Source of the DNA: Pseudomonas sp. RIT-PI-q
Lineage (GTDB): Bacteria > Pseudomonadota > Gammaproteobacteria > Pseudomonadales > Pseudomonadaceae
Assembly: GCF_001297125.1 (NCBI RefSeq)
Contig: NZ_LHPC01000016.1
Coordinates: 1 to 47,169 of the forward strand
Length of the DNA: 47,169 nt
Direction: 5' to 3'
In this document: piece by piece, positions 1 to 9,926 of the stretch
Numbering within the stretch: the stretch's first letter is position 1
Layout of the letters: each line of letters starts with the position of its first letter
Program-made: the position numbers and the translations under genes
The notes under the pieces: generated by a model
Databases searched by the model: none
Seen by the model: the letters and a program-made list of their open reading frames with translations, nothing else
What the model was told of the DNA's origin: nothing

Positions 1-134
1 AGGTAGTCACCCCAAAGTACTTCGGCGATATCCGCCATACCCATAGGGGCACCGGGATGGCCGCTGTTGGCTTTTTGCACGGCATCCATGCTGAGGGCAC
101 GAATGGCGTTGGCACGCTCACGACGGCTGGGCAT
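1..134 (-). CDS. tkt: Transketolase, N-terminal fragment (runs off the window)
   Basis: Only the first 44 or so codons are present, read leftward from the ATG whose A is at 134. The translation starts [20 protein letters not shown] and continues through a [18 protein letters not shown] segment, which is the conserved thiamine-diphosphate-binding start of transketolases. The enzyme moves two-carbon units between sugar phosphates in the non-oxidative pentose phosphate pathway, in the cytoplasm. A ribosome binding site (AGGAGAA) lies just upstream of the ATG. It diverges from the ArsR-methyltransferase gene at 406. The identification from the fragment is strong; nothing can be said about the rest of the gene. 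Confidence 0.93.
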   Translation of the reverse strand, partial: MPSRRERANAIRALSMDAVQKANSGHPGAPMGMADIAEVLWGDY

Positions 135-340
135 CGCTGTTCTCCTGCGGATTGAATCGAGAGTGAATAAAACGAAACGGAAAAAAGGCGAGCATTTTCC
201 CTCACCCACCCGCCTCGGGGCAATGACAGATAATCATCTGAAGGCGTTTTTCCAATGGTTAACAGCGTATTCGACGGGTGAAACCTTTCCGCTGTTCATT
301 TGTTGACTAAACCTAACGCCGAGAAGTGCCATCTATCGAG

Positions 341-366
341 CAATATCAAAACTTTTTGATATTGCC
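341..366. promoter_or_regulatory. 26-bp perfect palindrome, candidate operator of the ArsR/SahR-like regulator
   Basis: GCAATATCAAAA (341-352) and TTTTGATATTGC (355-366) are perfect inverted 12-base arms around a 2-base centre. It lies directly upstream of a candidate promoter and 40 bases before the regulator's start codon. That is where an autoregulatory ArsR-family dimer would bind. The A+T-rich symmetric arms suit a protein operator better than a terminator, since no T-run follows. Assignment to this regulator is inference. Confidence 0.6.
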
Positions 367-368
367 CT

Positions 369-397
369 TGCGATGCTTTCTGACCGTCACTAGACTG
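369..397 (+). promoter_or_regulatory. Candidate sigma70 promoter of the ArsR-metK unit
   Basis: TTGCGA (369-374) and TAGACT (392-397) are separated by 17 bases and lie immediately downstream of the palindrome at 341-366. If this is the promoter, the transcript would start only a few bases before the ATG at 406, giving an almost leaderless message. That fits the lack of a clear Shine-Dalgarno there. The match is modest. Confidence 0.35.
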
Positions 398-405
398 CTG
401 GCCTT

Positions 406-1401
406 ATGAATTTACGCGCGCCCTCGATTCGACATGACGATTGCGATGAGCTGTCGGCCCTGTGCAAAGCCGCTGGCGATCCACTGCGCCTGAATGTATT
501 GCGCGCGCTGGCCAACGATTCGTTTGGCGTGCTGGAACTGGCGCAGATCTTCGGCATCGGTCAGTCCGGCATGAGTCATCACCTCAAGGTACTGGCCCAG
601 GCCGACCTGGTGGCGACGCGCCGTGAAGGCAACGCGATTTTCTACCGTCGCGCCCTGCCCCACACCGACCTGCCGGGCGGCAAGCTGCATGCAGCCCTGC
701 TCGAAGAAGTGGACAACCTGACCCTGCCTGCCGATGTGCAGTCGCGGATTGGTCAGGTCCATGGGCAACGAGCGGCGGCCAGCCAGGACTTTTTCTCACG
801 GGTGGCGGAGAAGTTTCGCGCCCAGCAAGACTTGATCGCCGGCCTGCCGCAATACCGCGAAAGCGTGGTGGCCCTGCTCGATAAGTTGAGTTTCAGCGAA
901 GGCGCCACCGCCATTGAAGTCGGCCCCGGAGACGGTGCATTCCTGCCGGAACTGGCGCGCCGCTTCACTCAGGTGACAGCGCTGGACAACAGCCCGGCCA
1001 TGCTCGATCTGGCGCGCCAGGTCTGCGAGCGTGAAACGCTGAGCAACGTCAACCTGCAACTGGCCGACGCACTGAACGGCGTCAGCCTCAAGGCCGATTG
1101 CGTTGTACTGAACATGGTCCTGCACCATTTTGCCGCGCCGGCCGAAGCGCTCAAACACATGGCCGGCTTGCTGCAATCAGGTGGCAGCCTGCTAGTGACC
1201 GATTTATGTAGCCACAACCAGAGTTGGGCCAGGGAGGCCTGCGGTGATCTATGGTTGGGGTTTGAACAGGACGATTTGGCCCGTTGGGCCACCGCTGCGG
1301 GACTCGTTCCCGGGGAAAGCCTCTATGTAGGCTTACGTAATGGTTTCCAGATTCAGGTCCGCCACTTTCAGCGACCGCCTGGCGACACTCACCATCGGTA
1401 A
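406..1401 (+). CDS. ArsR-family regulator fused to a SAM-dependent methyltransferase domain (SahR-like)
   Basis: A 331-residue two-domain protein. Residues about 15-95 form an ArsR winged helix-turn-helix (LSALCKAAGDPLRLNVLRAL, then GQSGMSHHLKVLAQADLVATRREGNAIFY). Residues about 140-320 form a class I methyltransferase fold with the SAM-binding loop AIEVGPGDGAFLPELA and the acidic strand end VTALDNSPAMLDLA. There is no cysteine metal-site motif (ELCVCDL) of arsenic-sensing members, so a metal ligand is unlikely. It sits 18 bases ahead of metK on the same strand. ArsR-type SahR regulators are known to sense S-adenosylhomocysteine and control SAM-cycle genes in Proteobacteria, so an SAH- or SAM-responsive repressor of this unit is the likeliest role. 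Whether the methyltransferase domain is catalytic or only a ligand sensor cannot be read here. No clear Shine-Dalgarno precedes the ATG. Confidence 0.85.
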   Translation: MNLRAPSIRHDDCDELSALCKAAGDPLRLNVLRALANDSFGVLELAQIFGIGQSGMSHHLKVLAQADLVATRREGNAIFYRRALPHTDLPGGKLHAALLEEVDNLTLPADVQSRIGQVHGQRAAASQDFFSRVAEKFRAQQDLIAGLPQYRESVVALLDKLSFSEGATAIEVGPGDGAFLPELARRFTQVTALDNSPAMLDLARQVCERETLSNVNLQLADALNGVSLKADCVVLNMVLHHFAAPAEALKHMAGLLQSGGSLLVTDLCSHNQSWAREACGDLWLGFEQDDLARWATAAGLVPGESLYVGLRNGFQIQVRHFQRPPGDTHHR

Positions 1402-1419
1402 TTTCAGGAAAACATCGAG

Positions 1420-2610
<1,191 letters not shown>

Positions 2611-2630
2611 GACTTCCCCCGGCGGAACCA

Positions 2631-2665
2631 AAAGCCCCGCACGGTTCGCCGTGCGGGGCTTTTTA
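2631..2665 (+). terminator. Rho-independent terminator of metK
   Basis: A perfect 12-bp stem AGCCCCGCACGG/CCGTGCGGGGCT (2633-2644 and 2649-2660) closes on a TTCG tetraloop, with A-run before and T-run after. It begins about 20 bases after the metK stop codon. Confidence 0.95.
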
Positions 2666-2693
2666 TTGCCTTCACTCAAGACCGAGTCGCGGC

Positions 2694-2760
2694 CATCGCG
2701 AGCAGGTTCGCTCCCACAGTTGACCGCATTCCCCTGTGGGAGCGAACCTGCTCGCGAAGG
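2694..2760. repeat. REP pair, CGAGCAGGTTCGCTCCCAC type
   Basis: Two inverted copies of a Pseudomonas REP core, CATCGCGAGCAGGTTCGCTC and its complement ending GAACCTGCTCGCGAAGG, are separated by a short spacer. It lies between metK and ligB, behind the metK terminator. Confidence 0.9.
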
Positions 2761-2848
2761 CGCCGGCCCAGTCACCACCAGAAACACCCGGCAAAACACC
2801 CTTCTGCCTCCCCCCAAAATACTGACTAGCCTTGAAGCATTCCCCTGA

Positions 2849-4546
<1,698 letters not shown>

Positions 4547-4637
4547 CGGCCGATGATACGCCTCAACCCGGGAACCCTATGGTGGGGCTGGGCTCAAACG
4601 ACCCATCGCCACGATCGCTTTTTCACATGGAGCTTTT

Positions 4638-5030
4638 ATGAAATTTCTACCGCTCGCCTTGTTGACCCTTTGCAGCGTGATGGCCGCGCCACTGATGGCC
4701 ACCGAAGAAGCTCCGGGCCTGACCGGCTGCGCCGCCAAGAAACAGGGCATCATCAACCAGATCGAGCTGGCCAAATCCCACGGCAACGCCGATCAGCAGG
4801 CAGGCCTGGAAACCGCACTGAACGAAGTCACCGCCCACTGCACCGACGCCTCCCTGAAGAAAGAACGGGAAAACAAGGTGCTCGACGCCAAACACGAAGT
4901 CAGCAAGCGTCAGGCGGATCTCGACAAGGCGATGAAAAAAGGCGACCCGGAGAAGATCAACAAGCGCAAAGACAAACTCGCCGAATCCCGCAAGGAATTG
5001 CAGGACGCGCTGGATGAGCTAGACAAATAA
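4638..5030 (+). CDS. DUF1090 family periplasmic protein (YqjC-like)
   Basis: A 130-residue protein. It has an N-terminal signal peptide (MKFLPLALLTLCSVMAAPLMA, cleavage likely after ALMA-type AXA near residue 21), then a short cysteine-containing part (TGCAAKKQGI and TAHCTDASLKKERENKVLDAK). The rest is a highly charged, probably coiled-coil helix rich in K, E, D and Q. This matches the DUF1090 family of small exported proteins, whose function is unknown. GGAG lies just before the ATG at 4638. It stands alone, converging on the cytochrome gene with a REP pair between the two. Confidence 0.85.
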   Translation: MKFLPLALLTLCSVMAAPLMATEEAPGLTGCAAKKQGIINQIELAKSHGNADQQAGLETALNEVTAHCTDASLKKERENKVLDAKHEVSKRQADLDKAMKKGDPEKINKRKDKLAESRKELQDALDELDK

Positions 5031-5031
5031 C

Positions 5032-5104
5032 CTGTAGGAGCTGGCTTGCCAGCGAAGCTTTTGGCGATCTTGAAGGCCCCTTCGCTGGCAAGCCAGCTCC
5101 TACG
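5032..5104. repeat. REP pair, GTAGGAGCTGGCTTGCCAGCGAA type
   Basis: Two near-perfect inverted copies (CTGTAGGAGCTGGCTTGCCA and its complement) flank a roughly 25-base spacer. It occupies the whole gap between two convergent genes and could act as a bidirectional transcript end. Confidence 0.9.
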
Positions 5105-5113
5105 CGCACAATC

Positions 5114-5563
5114 TCAATGATCGCGAAACTCTTTATGGCATGCACTGCACGCATCTTCGACCTTCTGCACTGCCGGGCCGAGGTTGCTGGCCTTGTAGGG
5201 TTGAACCTTGCTGGCAACCACCAATTCACCGGTGGCGGTTTCAAGGGTGCGAGCCATTTCCTGGAAGCGTTCCTGCTTCTGCCAGACATCGCTTTTGGCA
5301 CTGGTGTGATCTTCTTCACGCACCTGCGGGAAATGTTTCCACGGCTCATGGGACAGTGCATCGAGCTTCACTGCGCCGTCAGCGAATTTCGGACCGTCGA
5401 ACGGAATGCGGCCACGCAACATGCCGCCCAGGTCTTCACCGGTCTTGAGCATTTGCTTGAAAATCGCCTTGCGCTGACCCAACGGCGAGTTGGGGTCGAC
5501 ACCACCGCAGGCGGACAAGGTCAGACAGGCCAGCAATACAACAGAAAGTCTTTTAAGAGTCAT
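5114..5563 (-). CDS. Cytochrome c' family lipoprotein
   Basis: A 149-residue protein with an N-terminal lipoprotein signal (MTLKRLSVVLLACLTLSACGG; the lipobox LSAC predicts lipidation at Cys19). A single haem-binding CSACH motif lies at residues 139-143, near the C-terminus. A C-terminal haem site after a four-helix region is characteristic of class II (cytochrome c') proteins. These bind a high-spin haem and are associated with electron transfer or binding of NO and CO in the periplasm; the physiological partner is not visible here. The lipoprotein anchor would tether it to a membrane. Its ribosome site is weak, but homology-like features begin right at this start. Confidence 0.85.
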   Translation of the reverse strand: MTLKRLSVVLLACLTLSACGGVDPNSPLGQRKAIFKQMLKTGEDLGGMLRGRIPFDGPKFADGAVKLDALSHEPWKHFPQVREEDHTSAKSDVWQKQERFQEMARTLETATGELVVASKVQPYKASNLGPAVQKVEDACSACHKEFRDH

Positions 5564-5690
5564 GGTGGCTTCAGGTCACGGGAACGGCGGCCAGTATCCT
5601 CGTGTCATCGGCAAAGACCAATAGCCCTATTATCAATACGGGTTGTTTGAGCGCATGGAGCACTCAGGCAACCGGCAAAGGAATTACTCC

Positions 5691-6863
5691 ATGAACAGCC
5701 GTTTCAAGGCATGGCGCCACAGCCTGGCCTGGACCCTTCCGATGGTGGCCGTGCTCGCTGGCTGCACCGGGGGCGACAACAACAAGCCAAAAACCCATGC
5801 GCTGGCCACTTACTCCAGCGCCACGTGGGAAGCGCTGCCGAGCGTGTCCGACAACGACCTCGTCGCCGGCTTCGGTTCGTGGCGCAGCGCCTGCACCCGA
5901 CTCAAGGCCGATCCGGTATGGGGTTCGACCTGCGCGGCTTCCGCCAACGTGCCGCAAACCGCCAACGAGATTCGCGGGTTCCTCAAGCAGAATCTCGATG
6001 TTTACGGCCTGCGTGCAGCCAATGACAATCCCAACGGCCTGATCACCGGTTACTACGAACCGGTCTACCCCGGCAGCCTGACCCAGACCGAAGCGGCGAA
6101 CATTCCGGTGTACGGCGTCCCCGAGGACATGATCATCGTCGCCCTGGACAGCCTCTATCCGGAACTCAAGGGCAAACGCCTGCGCGGACGACTCGAAGGT
6201 CGCGTGCTCAAGCCGTACGACGATGCGGCAACGATTGAGACCAAGGGGGTCAAGGCACCGGTCGTGGCCTGGCTGACCGATCCGATGAACCTGCAATTTC
6301 TGCAAATCCAGGGTTCGGGTCGCATCCAGCTCGACAATGGTCGCCAGTTGCGCATTGCGTATGCCGACCAGAATGGCCATCCGTATCGACCGATCGGCCG
6401 CTGGCTGGTGGAGCAAGGTGAGCTGAAGAAAGAAGACGTGACCATGGGCGCCATCAGCACTTGGGCCAAGGCCAATCCGACGCGCATCCCGGAACTGCTT
6501 GGCAGCAACCCCAGCTACGTGTTTTTCACCCGTAACCCGGACAGCAACGAAGGGCCTCGTGGCTCGCTGAATGTGCCGCTGACGGCCGGTTACAGCGCGG
6601 CGGTGGATCGCAAGGTGATTCCGCTGGGCAGTCTGTTGTGGCTATCGACCACCAAACCGGACGGCACCGCGCTGGTACGTCCGGTGGCTGCTCAAGACAC
6701 TGGCGGCGCCATTGCCGGCGAAGTGCGTGCGGACCTGTTCTGGGGCACTGGCGAGGCGGCCGGGCAACTGGCCGGGGATATGAAACAGCAGGGGCAAATC
6801 TGGATGCTGTGGCCAAAAGGCGCGGCGTTGCCGCAAGTGCCACAGGTGGCTGACAAACTTTAA
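5691..6863 (+). CDS. mltA: Membrane-bound lytic murein transglycosylase A
   Basis: The protein has 390 residues from the ATG at 5691, chosen because AAAGGAA precedes it and the lipoprotein signal begins there; an upstream in-frame start adds 16 non-conserved residues. The signal ends in LAGC, so Cys25 is lipidated and the enzyme should be on the outer membrane facing the periplasm. The MltA domain includes GLITGYYEPVYPGS and FLQIQGSGRIQLDNG. The C-terminal 3D domain carries AAQDTGGAIAG, with D336 in the position of the catalytic aspartate, and ends in LFWGTGEAAGQLAG. The enzyme cleaves peptidoglycan glycan strands to 1,6-anhydro-muropeptides during wall turnover. It is transcribed alone and converges on the MAPEG gene. 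Confidence 0.95.
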   Translation: MNSRFKAWRHSLAWTLPMVAVLAGCTGGDNNKPKTHALATYSSATWEALPSVSDNDLVAGFGSWRSACTRLKADPVWGSTCAASANVPQTANEIRGFLKQNLDVYGLRAANDNPNGLITGYYEPVYPGSLTQTEAANIPVYGVPEDMIIVALDSLYPELKGKRLRGRLEGRVLKPYDDAATIETKGVKAPVVAWLTDPMNLQFLQIQGSGRIQLDNGRQLRIAYADQNGHPYRPIGRWLVEQGELKKEDVTMGAISTWAKANPTRIPELLGSNPSYVFFTRNPDSNEGPRGSLNVPLTAGYSAAVDRKVIPLGSLLWLSTTKPDGTALVRPVAAQDTGGAIAGEVRADLFWGTGEAAGQLAGDMKQQGQIWMLWPKGAALPQVPQVADKL

Positions 6864-6866
6864 AGT

Positions 6867-6966
6867 CAAAAGATCGCAGGCTGCGCCAGCTCCTACAGAG
6901 ATCGAAGTGACGACACGGTCACTGTAGGAGCTGACGAGTGAAACGAGGCTGCGATCTTTTGATCTT
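6867..6966. repeat. Long REP-like inverted repeat, AAAGATCGCAG...GGAGCTG type (imperfect pair)
   Basis: The right arm is the long version (GTAGGAGCTGACGAGTGAAA through CGATCTTTTGATCTT). The left arm keeps AAAAGATCGCAGGCTG and CAGCTCCTACAG but lacks the central CTCGTTTCACTCG part. It lies between convergent mltA and the MAPEG gene. The same family recurs at 16228-16319 and 25970-26069. Confidence 0.85.
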
Positions 6967-6970
6967 GCCC

Positions 6971-7354
6971 CTAAACAGACACAAAAAAGAAACTGACGAT
7001 CAACCCCAATCCCACCAACCACACCAGCGACCGCAACATCGCCCAGTCCGCCAGGTAGCAAATGATGTACAGCAGCCGACTGGTGATGAACAACACCGAC
7101 AGCACATTGATCGTCACCAGTTCGGCATTGCCGGCCAGGTGCGCGACAATCACCGCCGCCGCGAACGCGGGAGTCACTTCAAAGCTGTTCAGGTGCGCCG
7201 CATACGCGCGGCGACCCACACCATTCAGTGATTCGAGAAAGTCTCGGGGGTCATGGTTGTCTTTCGGCCTGAACCCGCCACAGGCCCTGGCGATGCCCGT
7301 GCAGATATAGGGCAGGACAATCGCAATCAAAATGCACCACAGAGCAACCGTCAT
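6971..7354 (-). CDS. MAPEG family membrane protein
   Basis: A 127-residue protein with about four hydrophobic segments (residues 4-22, 62-80, 84-105 and 108-125). It contains the MAPEG-like stretch NGVGRRAYAAHLNSFEVTPAFAAAVIVAHLAG. MAPEG proteins are small inner-membrane proteins related to microsomal glutathione transferases; bacterial members of this subgroup have no settled substrate. An AAGGA site seven bases before the ATG at 7354 supports the start. It lies 31 bases downstream of the EamA transporter gene on the same strand and may be cotranscribed with it. Confidence 0.85.
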   Translation of the reverse strand: MTVALWCILIAIVLPYICTGIARACGGFRPKDNHDPRDFLESLNGVGRRAYAAHLNSFEVTPAFAAAVIVAHLAGNAELVTINVLSVLFITSRLLYIICYLADWAMLRSLVWLVGLGLIVSFFFVSV

Positions 7355-7385
7355 AAAGCAGTCCTTTTTTCACGTTTCAGAACAG

Positions 7386-8219
7386 TCAGAATTTCATTAC
7401 CAGCATGCCGATCAGCACCAGCCCACAGGCTAAGAGCCGTGGCCGGCCGAAAGGTTCTTTCAGATAGCGCATGCCAAACAGCACCACCAGAATCACGCTG
7501 ATCTCGCGCAATGCCGCCGCTTCGGCAATCGAGCCCAGCTGCATGGCCCACAGCACCAGAGCGTAGCTGAACAACACGCAAAACCCGACCGCCAACCCCA
7601 GTCGCCATTGCTCACGCCAGAACAGCATGAATGCCGGGCGCTTGCGCACCAGCGCCAACAACGGAAACGGCCAGGCACTGAGTAGCGTGACCCAAACCAG
7701 GTAATCCAGCGGATGAGACCAGCGCCGCAAGGCCTGGCCATCGATGAAGGTGTAGCAACCGATGCACAAGCCGATCAGCGCCACCACCGGCAACATCGAC
7801 CACGGCAAACGCGCACCGCCCCCGCCCTGCCACAGCAGGCAAAGCATGCCGAACGGGATCAGCAGGATGCCGAAGATCTGCTGGTGGGTCAGTACCTCCC
7901 CGGCGAAAATCAGCGTGAGCGCCAGTACCACCAACGGCGACAAGCCGCGCATCAGCGGATAGACCAGACCGAGGTCGCCGACCCGGTACGCCTGGATCAA
8001 CAGATAGCGGTAGAGCAACTCGAACGCTGCCGACGCGAGAATCCACGGCCAGATATCCAGTGGCGGCAGTGCCACAAAGGGCAGCATCACGGCGACAAAC
8101 AACATCGCCACACTGTCCATGCAGGCCACCACCAACAGCCGTTCGGCACTGAATTTGATCAGGGTATTCCACGCCGCGTGCAACAACGCCGCCACTAACA
8201 CCAAAGCCGTCGCAAGCAC
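7386..8219 (-). CDS. DMT-superfamily (EamA) transporter
   Basis: A 277-residue, almost wholly hydrophobic protein with around ten membrane segments arranged as two EamA repeats. It starts MLATALVLVAALLHAAWNTLIKFSAER and includes LGLVYPLMRGLSPLVVLALTLIFAGE and a second repeat ending ISVILVVLFGMRYLKEPFGRPRLLACGLVLIGM. Such transporters export or import small metabolites; the substrate cannot be inferred. The start codon is GTG, supported by AAGGAG seven bases upstream. It diverges from the MFS transporter with a REP pair between them. Confidence 0.88.
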   Translation of the reverse strand: MLATALVLVAALLHAAWNTLIKFSAERLLVVACMDSVAMLFVAVMLPFVALPPLDIWPWILASAAFELLYRYLLIQAYRVGDLGLVYPLMRGLSPLVVLALTLIFAGEVLTHQQIFGILLIPFGMLCLLWQGGGGARLPWSMLPVVALIGLCIGCYTFIDGQALRRWSHPLDYLVWVTLLSAWPFPLLALVRKRPAFMLFWREQWRLGLAVGFCVLFSYALVLWAMQLGSIAEAAALREISVILVVLFGMRYLKEPFGRPRLLACGLVLIGMLVMKF

Positions 8220-8250
8220 GGCACACTCCTTCTTGTTGTCCGCCCCTCCC

Positions 8251-8322
8251 TTGTAGGAGCGAGGCTTGCCCGCGAAGGCGTCCTTGAGATCGCCTTCGCG
8301 GGCAAGCCTCGCTCCTACAAGG
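8251..8322. repeat. REP pair, GTAGGAGCGAGGCTTGCCCGCGAA type
   Basis: Two inverted copies, TTGTAGGAGCGAGGCTTGCC and its complement ending CTCGCTCCTACAAGG, around a spacer of about 16 bases. It is unusual among the REPs here in lying between two divergent genes, just upstream of both start regions. Confidence 0.9.
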
Positions 8323-8506
8323 AATCGGGGTGGAGAATTGATTCGCCATATGTCAGCAGCTGTTTATACTGCAAGCGACCACGCCGCACTCAGTTGCGCA
8401 CAGACTAATTCCAATAATTTCTGCTCCTGCCCGCTCTCTTCGAGAACGGTCATCGGCAGGCGTATGCCTGATCAAAGCGTCAAGACTACCGACAGAGACC
8501 TTGCGC

Positions 8507-9676
8507 ATGCCACTCGCCTTGCTTGCCCTCGCCGTTGCCGCGTTCGGCATCGGCACCACCGAATTCGTCATTATGGGCTTGCTCCCTGATGTCGCCCGCG
8601 ACCTTGCCGTGAGCATCCCCGACGCCGGCCTGTTGATCACCGGCTACGCCCTGGGCGTAGTGTTCGGCGCGCCGATCCTCGCGGTCGGCACCGCCAACAT
8701 GCCGCGCAAAGCCACGTTGCTGGGCATGACGCTGATGTTCATCCTCGGCAACATCCTCTGCGCCCTCGCGCCGAATTACGCCACGTTGATGGCCGCGCGC
8801 GTGATCACCGCGCTCTGCCATGGCGCGTTCTTCGGCATCGGCTCAGTCGTCGCCGCCGGACTGGTCGCACCGAACAAACGGGCCCAGGCGATAGCCATGA
8901 TGTTCACCGGCCTGACCCTGGCCAACGTGCTTGGCGTGCCGTTGGGCACCGCGCTCGGGCAATACGCCGGCTGGCGCTCGACGTTCTGGGCCGTGTCGGT
9001 GATCGGCGTGATTGCCGCCATCGCACAGTGGGTCTGGCTGCCGAAGGACATCGCCATGGACAAGGCCAACCTGGCCAGCGAGTTCAAAGTGCTGGGCAAG
9101 CTCAATGTGCTGCTGGCCCTGGGCATGAGCGTATTGGCGTCGACCAGTCTGTTCAGCGTGTTCACCTACATCGCGCCAATCCTGCAGGACATCACCGGCG
9201 TCAGCCCCCATGGCGTAACCGTCATGTTGCTGTTGTTCGGCGTGGGTTTGACGGCGGGCAGCGTGCTCGGTGGTCGGCTGGCTGACAGCCGTTTGCTGCA
9301 TTCGCTGGTGGGCATGGCGCTGGCGGTGCTGGTCGTGCTGGCTGCGTTTACCCAGACCAGTCACTCGGTGATCCCGGCGGCGATTACGCTGGTGCTGTGG
9401 GGGATTTTTGCCTTCGCGCTGTGCCCGATCCTGCAACTATTGATCATCGATCAGGCTCATGAAGCACCGAATCTCGGTTCAACCCTGAACCAGAGCGCAT
9501 TCAATCTCGGCAATGCCGCCGGGGCGTGGATTGGTGGGTTGGTCGTCGCCAGCGGTGCGGATCTCGCGGATTTGCCGTGGACCGGCGCGCTGGTCAGCGG
9601 GCTGACGGTGCTGGCTGCTCTGCTGTTCATTTACCGGCAACGTCGCGGTGTGGCTGCGGTCAATGTGTCCGGCTGA
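8507..9676 (+). CDS. MFS transporter, AraJ/sugar-efflux type
   Basis: A 389-residue protein with about twelve membrane segments. The N-terminus MPLALLALAVAAFGIGTTEFVIMGLLPDVA is typical of the AraJ/YdhP/sugar-efflux branch of the major facilitator superfamily. The motif between helices 2 and 3 is not the classical drug-efflux one (PRKATLLGM). It exports small solutes by proton antiport; the substrate is unknown. The ATG at 8507 is preferred over an in-frame TTG six bases earlier; neither has a strong ribosome site. It diverges from the EamA gene. The hairpin at 9695-9720 follows its stop codon. Confidence 0.88.
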   Translation: MPLALLALAVAAFGIGTTEFVIMGLLPDVARDLAVSIPDAGLLITGYALGVVFGAPILAVGTANMPRKATLLGMTLMFILGNILCALAPNYATLMAARVITALCHGAFFGIGSVVAAGLVAPNKRAQAIAMMFTGLTLANVLGVPLGTALGQYAGWRSTFWAVSVIGVIAAIAQWVWLPKDIAMDKANLASEFKVLGKLNVLLALGMSVLASTSLFSVFTYIAPILQDITGVSPHGVTVMLLLFGVGLTAGSVLGGRLADSRLLHSLVGMALAVLVVLAAFTQTSHSVIPAAITLVLWGIFAFALCPILQLLIIDQAHEAPNLGSTLNQSAFNLGNAAGAWIGGLVVASGADLADLPWTGALVSGLTVLAALLFIYRQRRGVAAVNVSG

Positions 9677-9694
9677 CAGCCAGTCAGAAAAGCG

Positions 9695-9720
9695 GTCCTG
9701 AACGTCGAGGCGTTCAGGAC
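9695..9720 (+). terminator. Hairpin after the MFS gene, possible terminator
   Basis: A perfect 10-bp stem GTCCTGAACG/CGTTCAGGAC with loop TCGAGG starts 18 bases after the stop codon. There is no immediate T-run, so termination is only probable. Confidence 0.5.
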
Positions 9721-9740
9721 GCCCGTTGTGTGAATTTTCT

Positions 9741-9801
9741 TCAGGCCGCTCGACGGGCGGCCTGACACCCCGCTGAAAGCCTCTAAACAGAGCCTTTCAG
9801 C
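9741..9801. other. Two further perfect hairpins left of the ExoU-like gene
   Basis: TCAGGCCGC (9741-9749) pairs with GCGGCCTGA (9757-9765). GCTGAAAG (9772-9779) pairs with CTTTCAGC (9794-9801), with an inner CTCT/AGAG stem. They are neither REP cores nor have T-runs on the plus side. They fill the boundary between the conserved MFS gene and the lower-G+C toxin gene. Function unknown. Confidence 0.5.
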
Positions 9802-9926
9802 TCATGACAAGGCCCTGCGCCAACCGTCTTTGCGCTTGTGTTCCCAATTGATACGCAACGATCTTCCGCGCCCTCGACTCTTTTAAAGTGCCGCTTCCGC
9901 AAACGCGCTCAAAGGAAGAGGCACTC

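Larger units (their letters stand above)
135..405. other. Divergent intergenic region between tkt and the ArsR-type regulator
   Basis: This 271-bp stretch holds the promoters for two divergent genes. The only strong structure is the palindrome at 341-366, listed separately, with a candidate promoter at 369-397. An open frame over 67-306 overlaps the start of tkt on the other strand and shows no recognisable protein character, so it is not called. Confidence 0.6.

Noticed and set aside
5140..5448. Plus-strand frame across the cytochrome c' gene
   Set aside because: It lies antisense to a protein with lipobox and CSACH motif and has no family features.
9677..9926. Search for a hrp box or ExsA-like site upstream of the ExoU-like gene
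   Set aside because: No GGAACC-N15/16-CCAC pair and no convincing A-rich ExsA pattern was found; no promoter is claimed.
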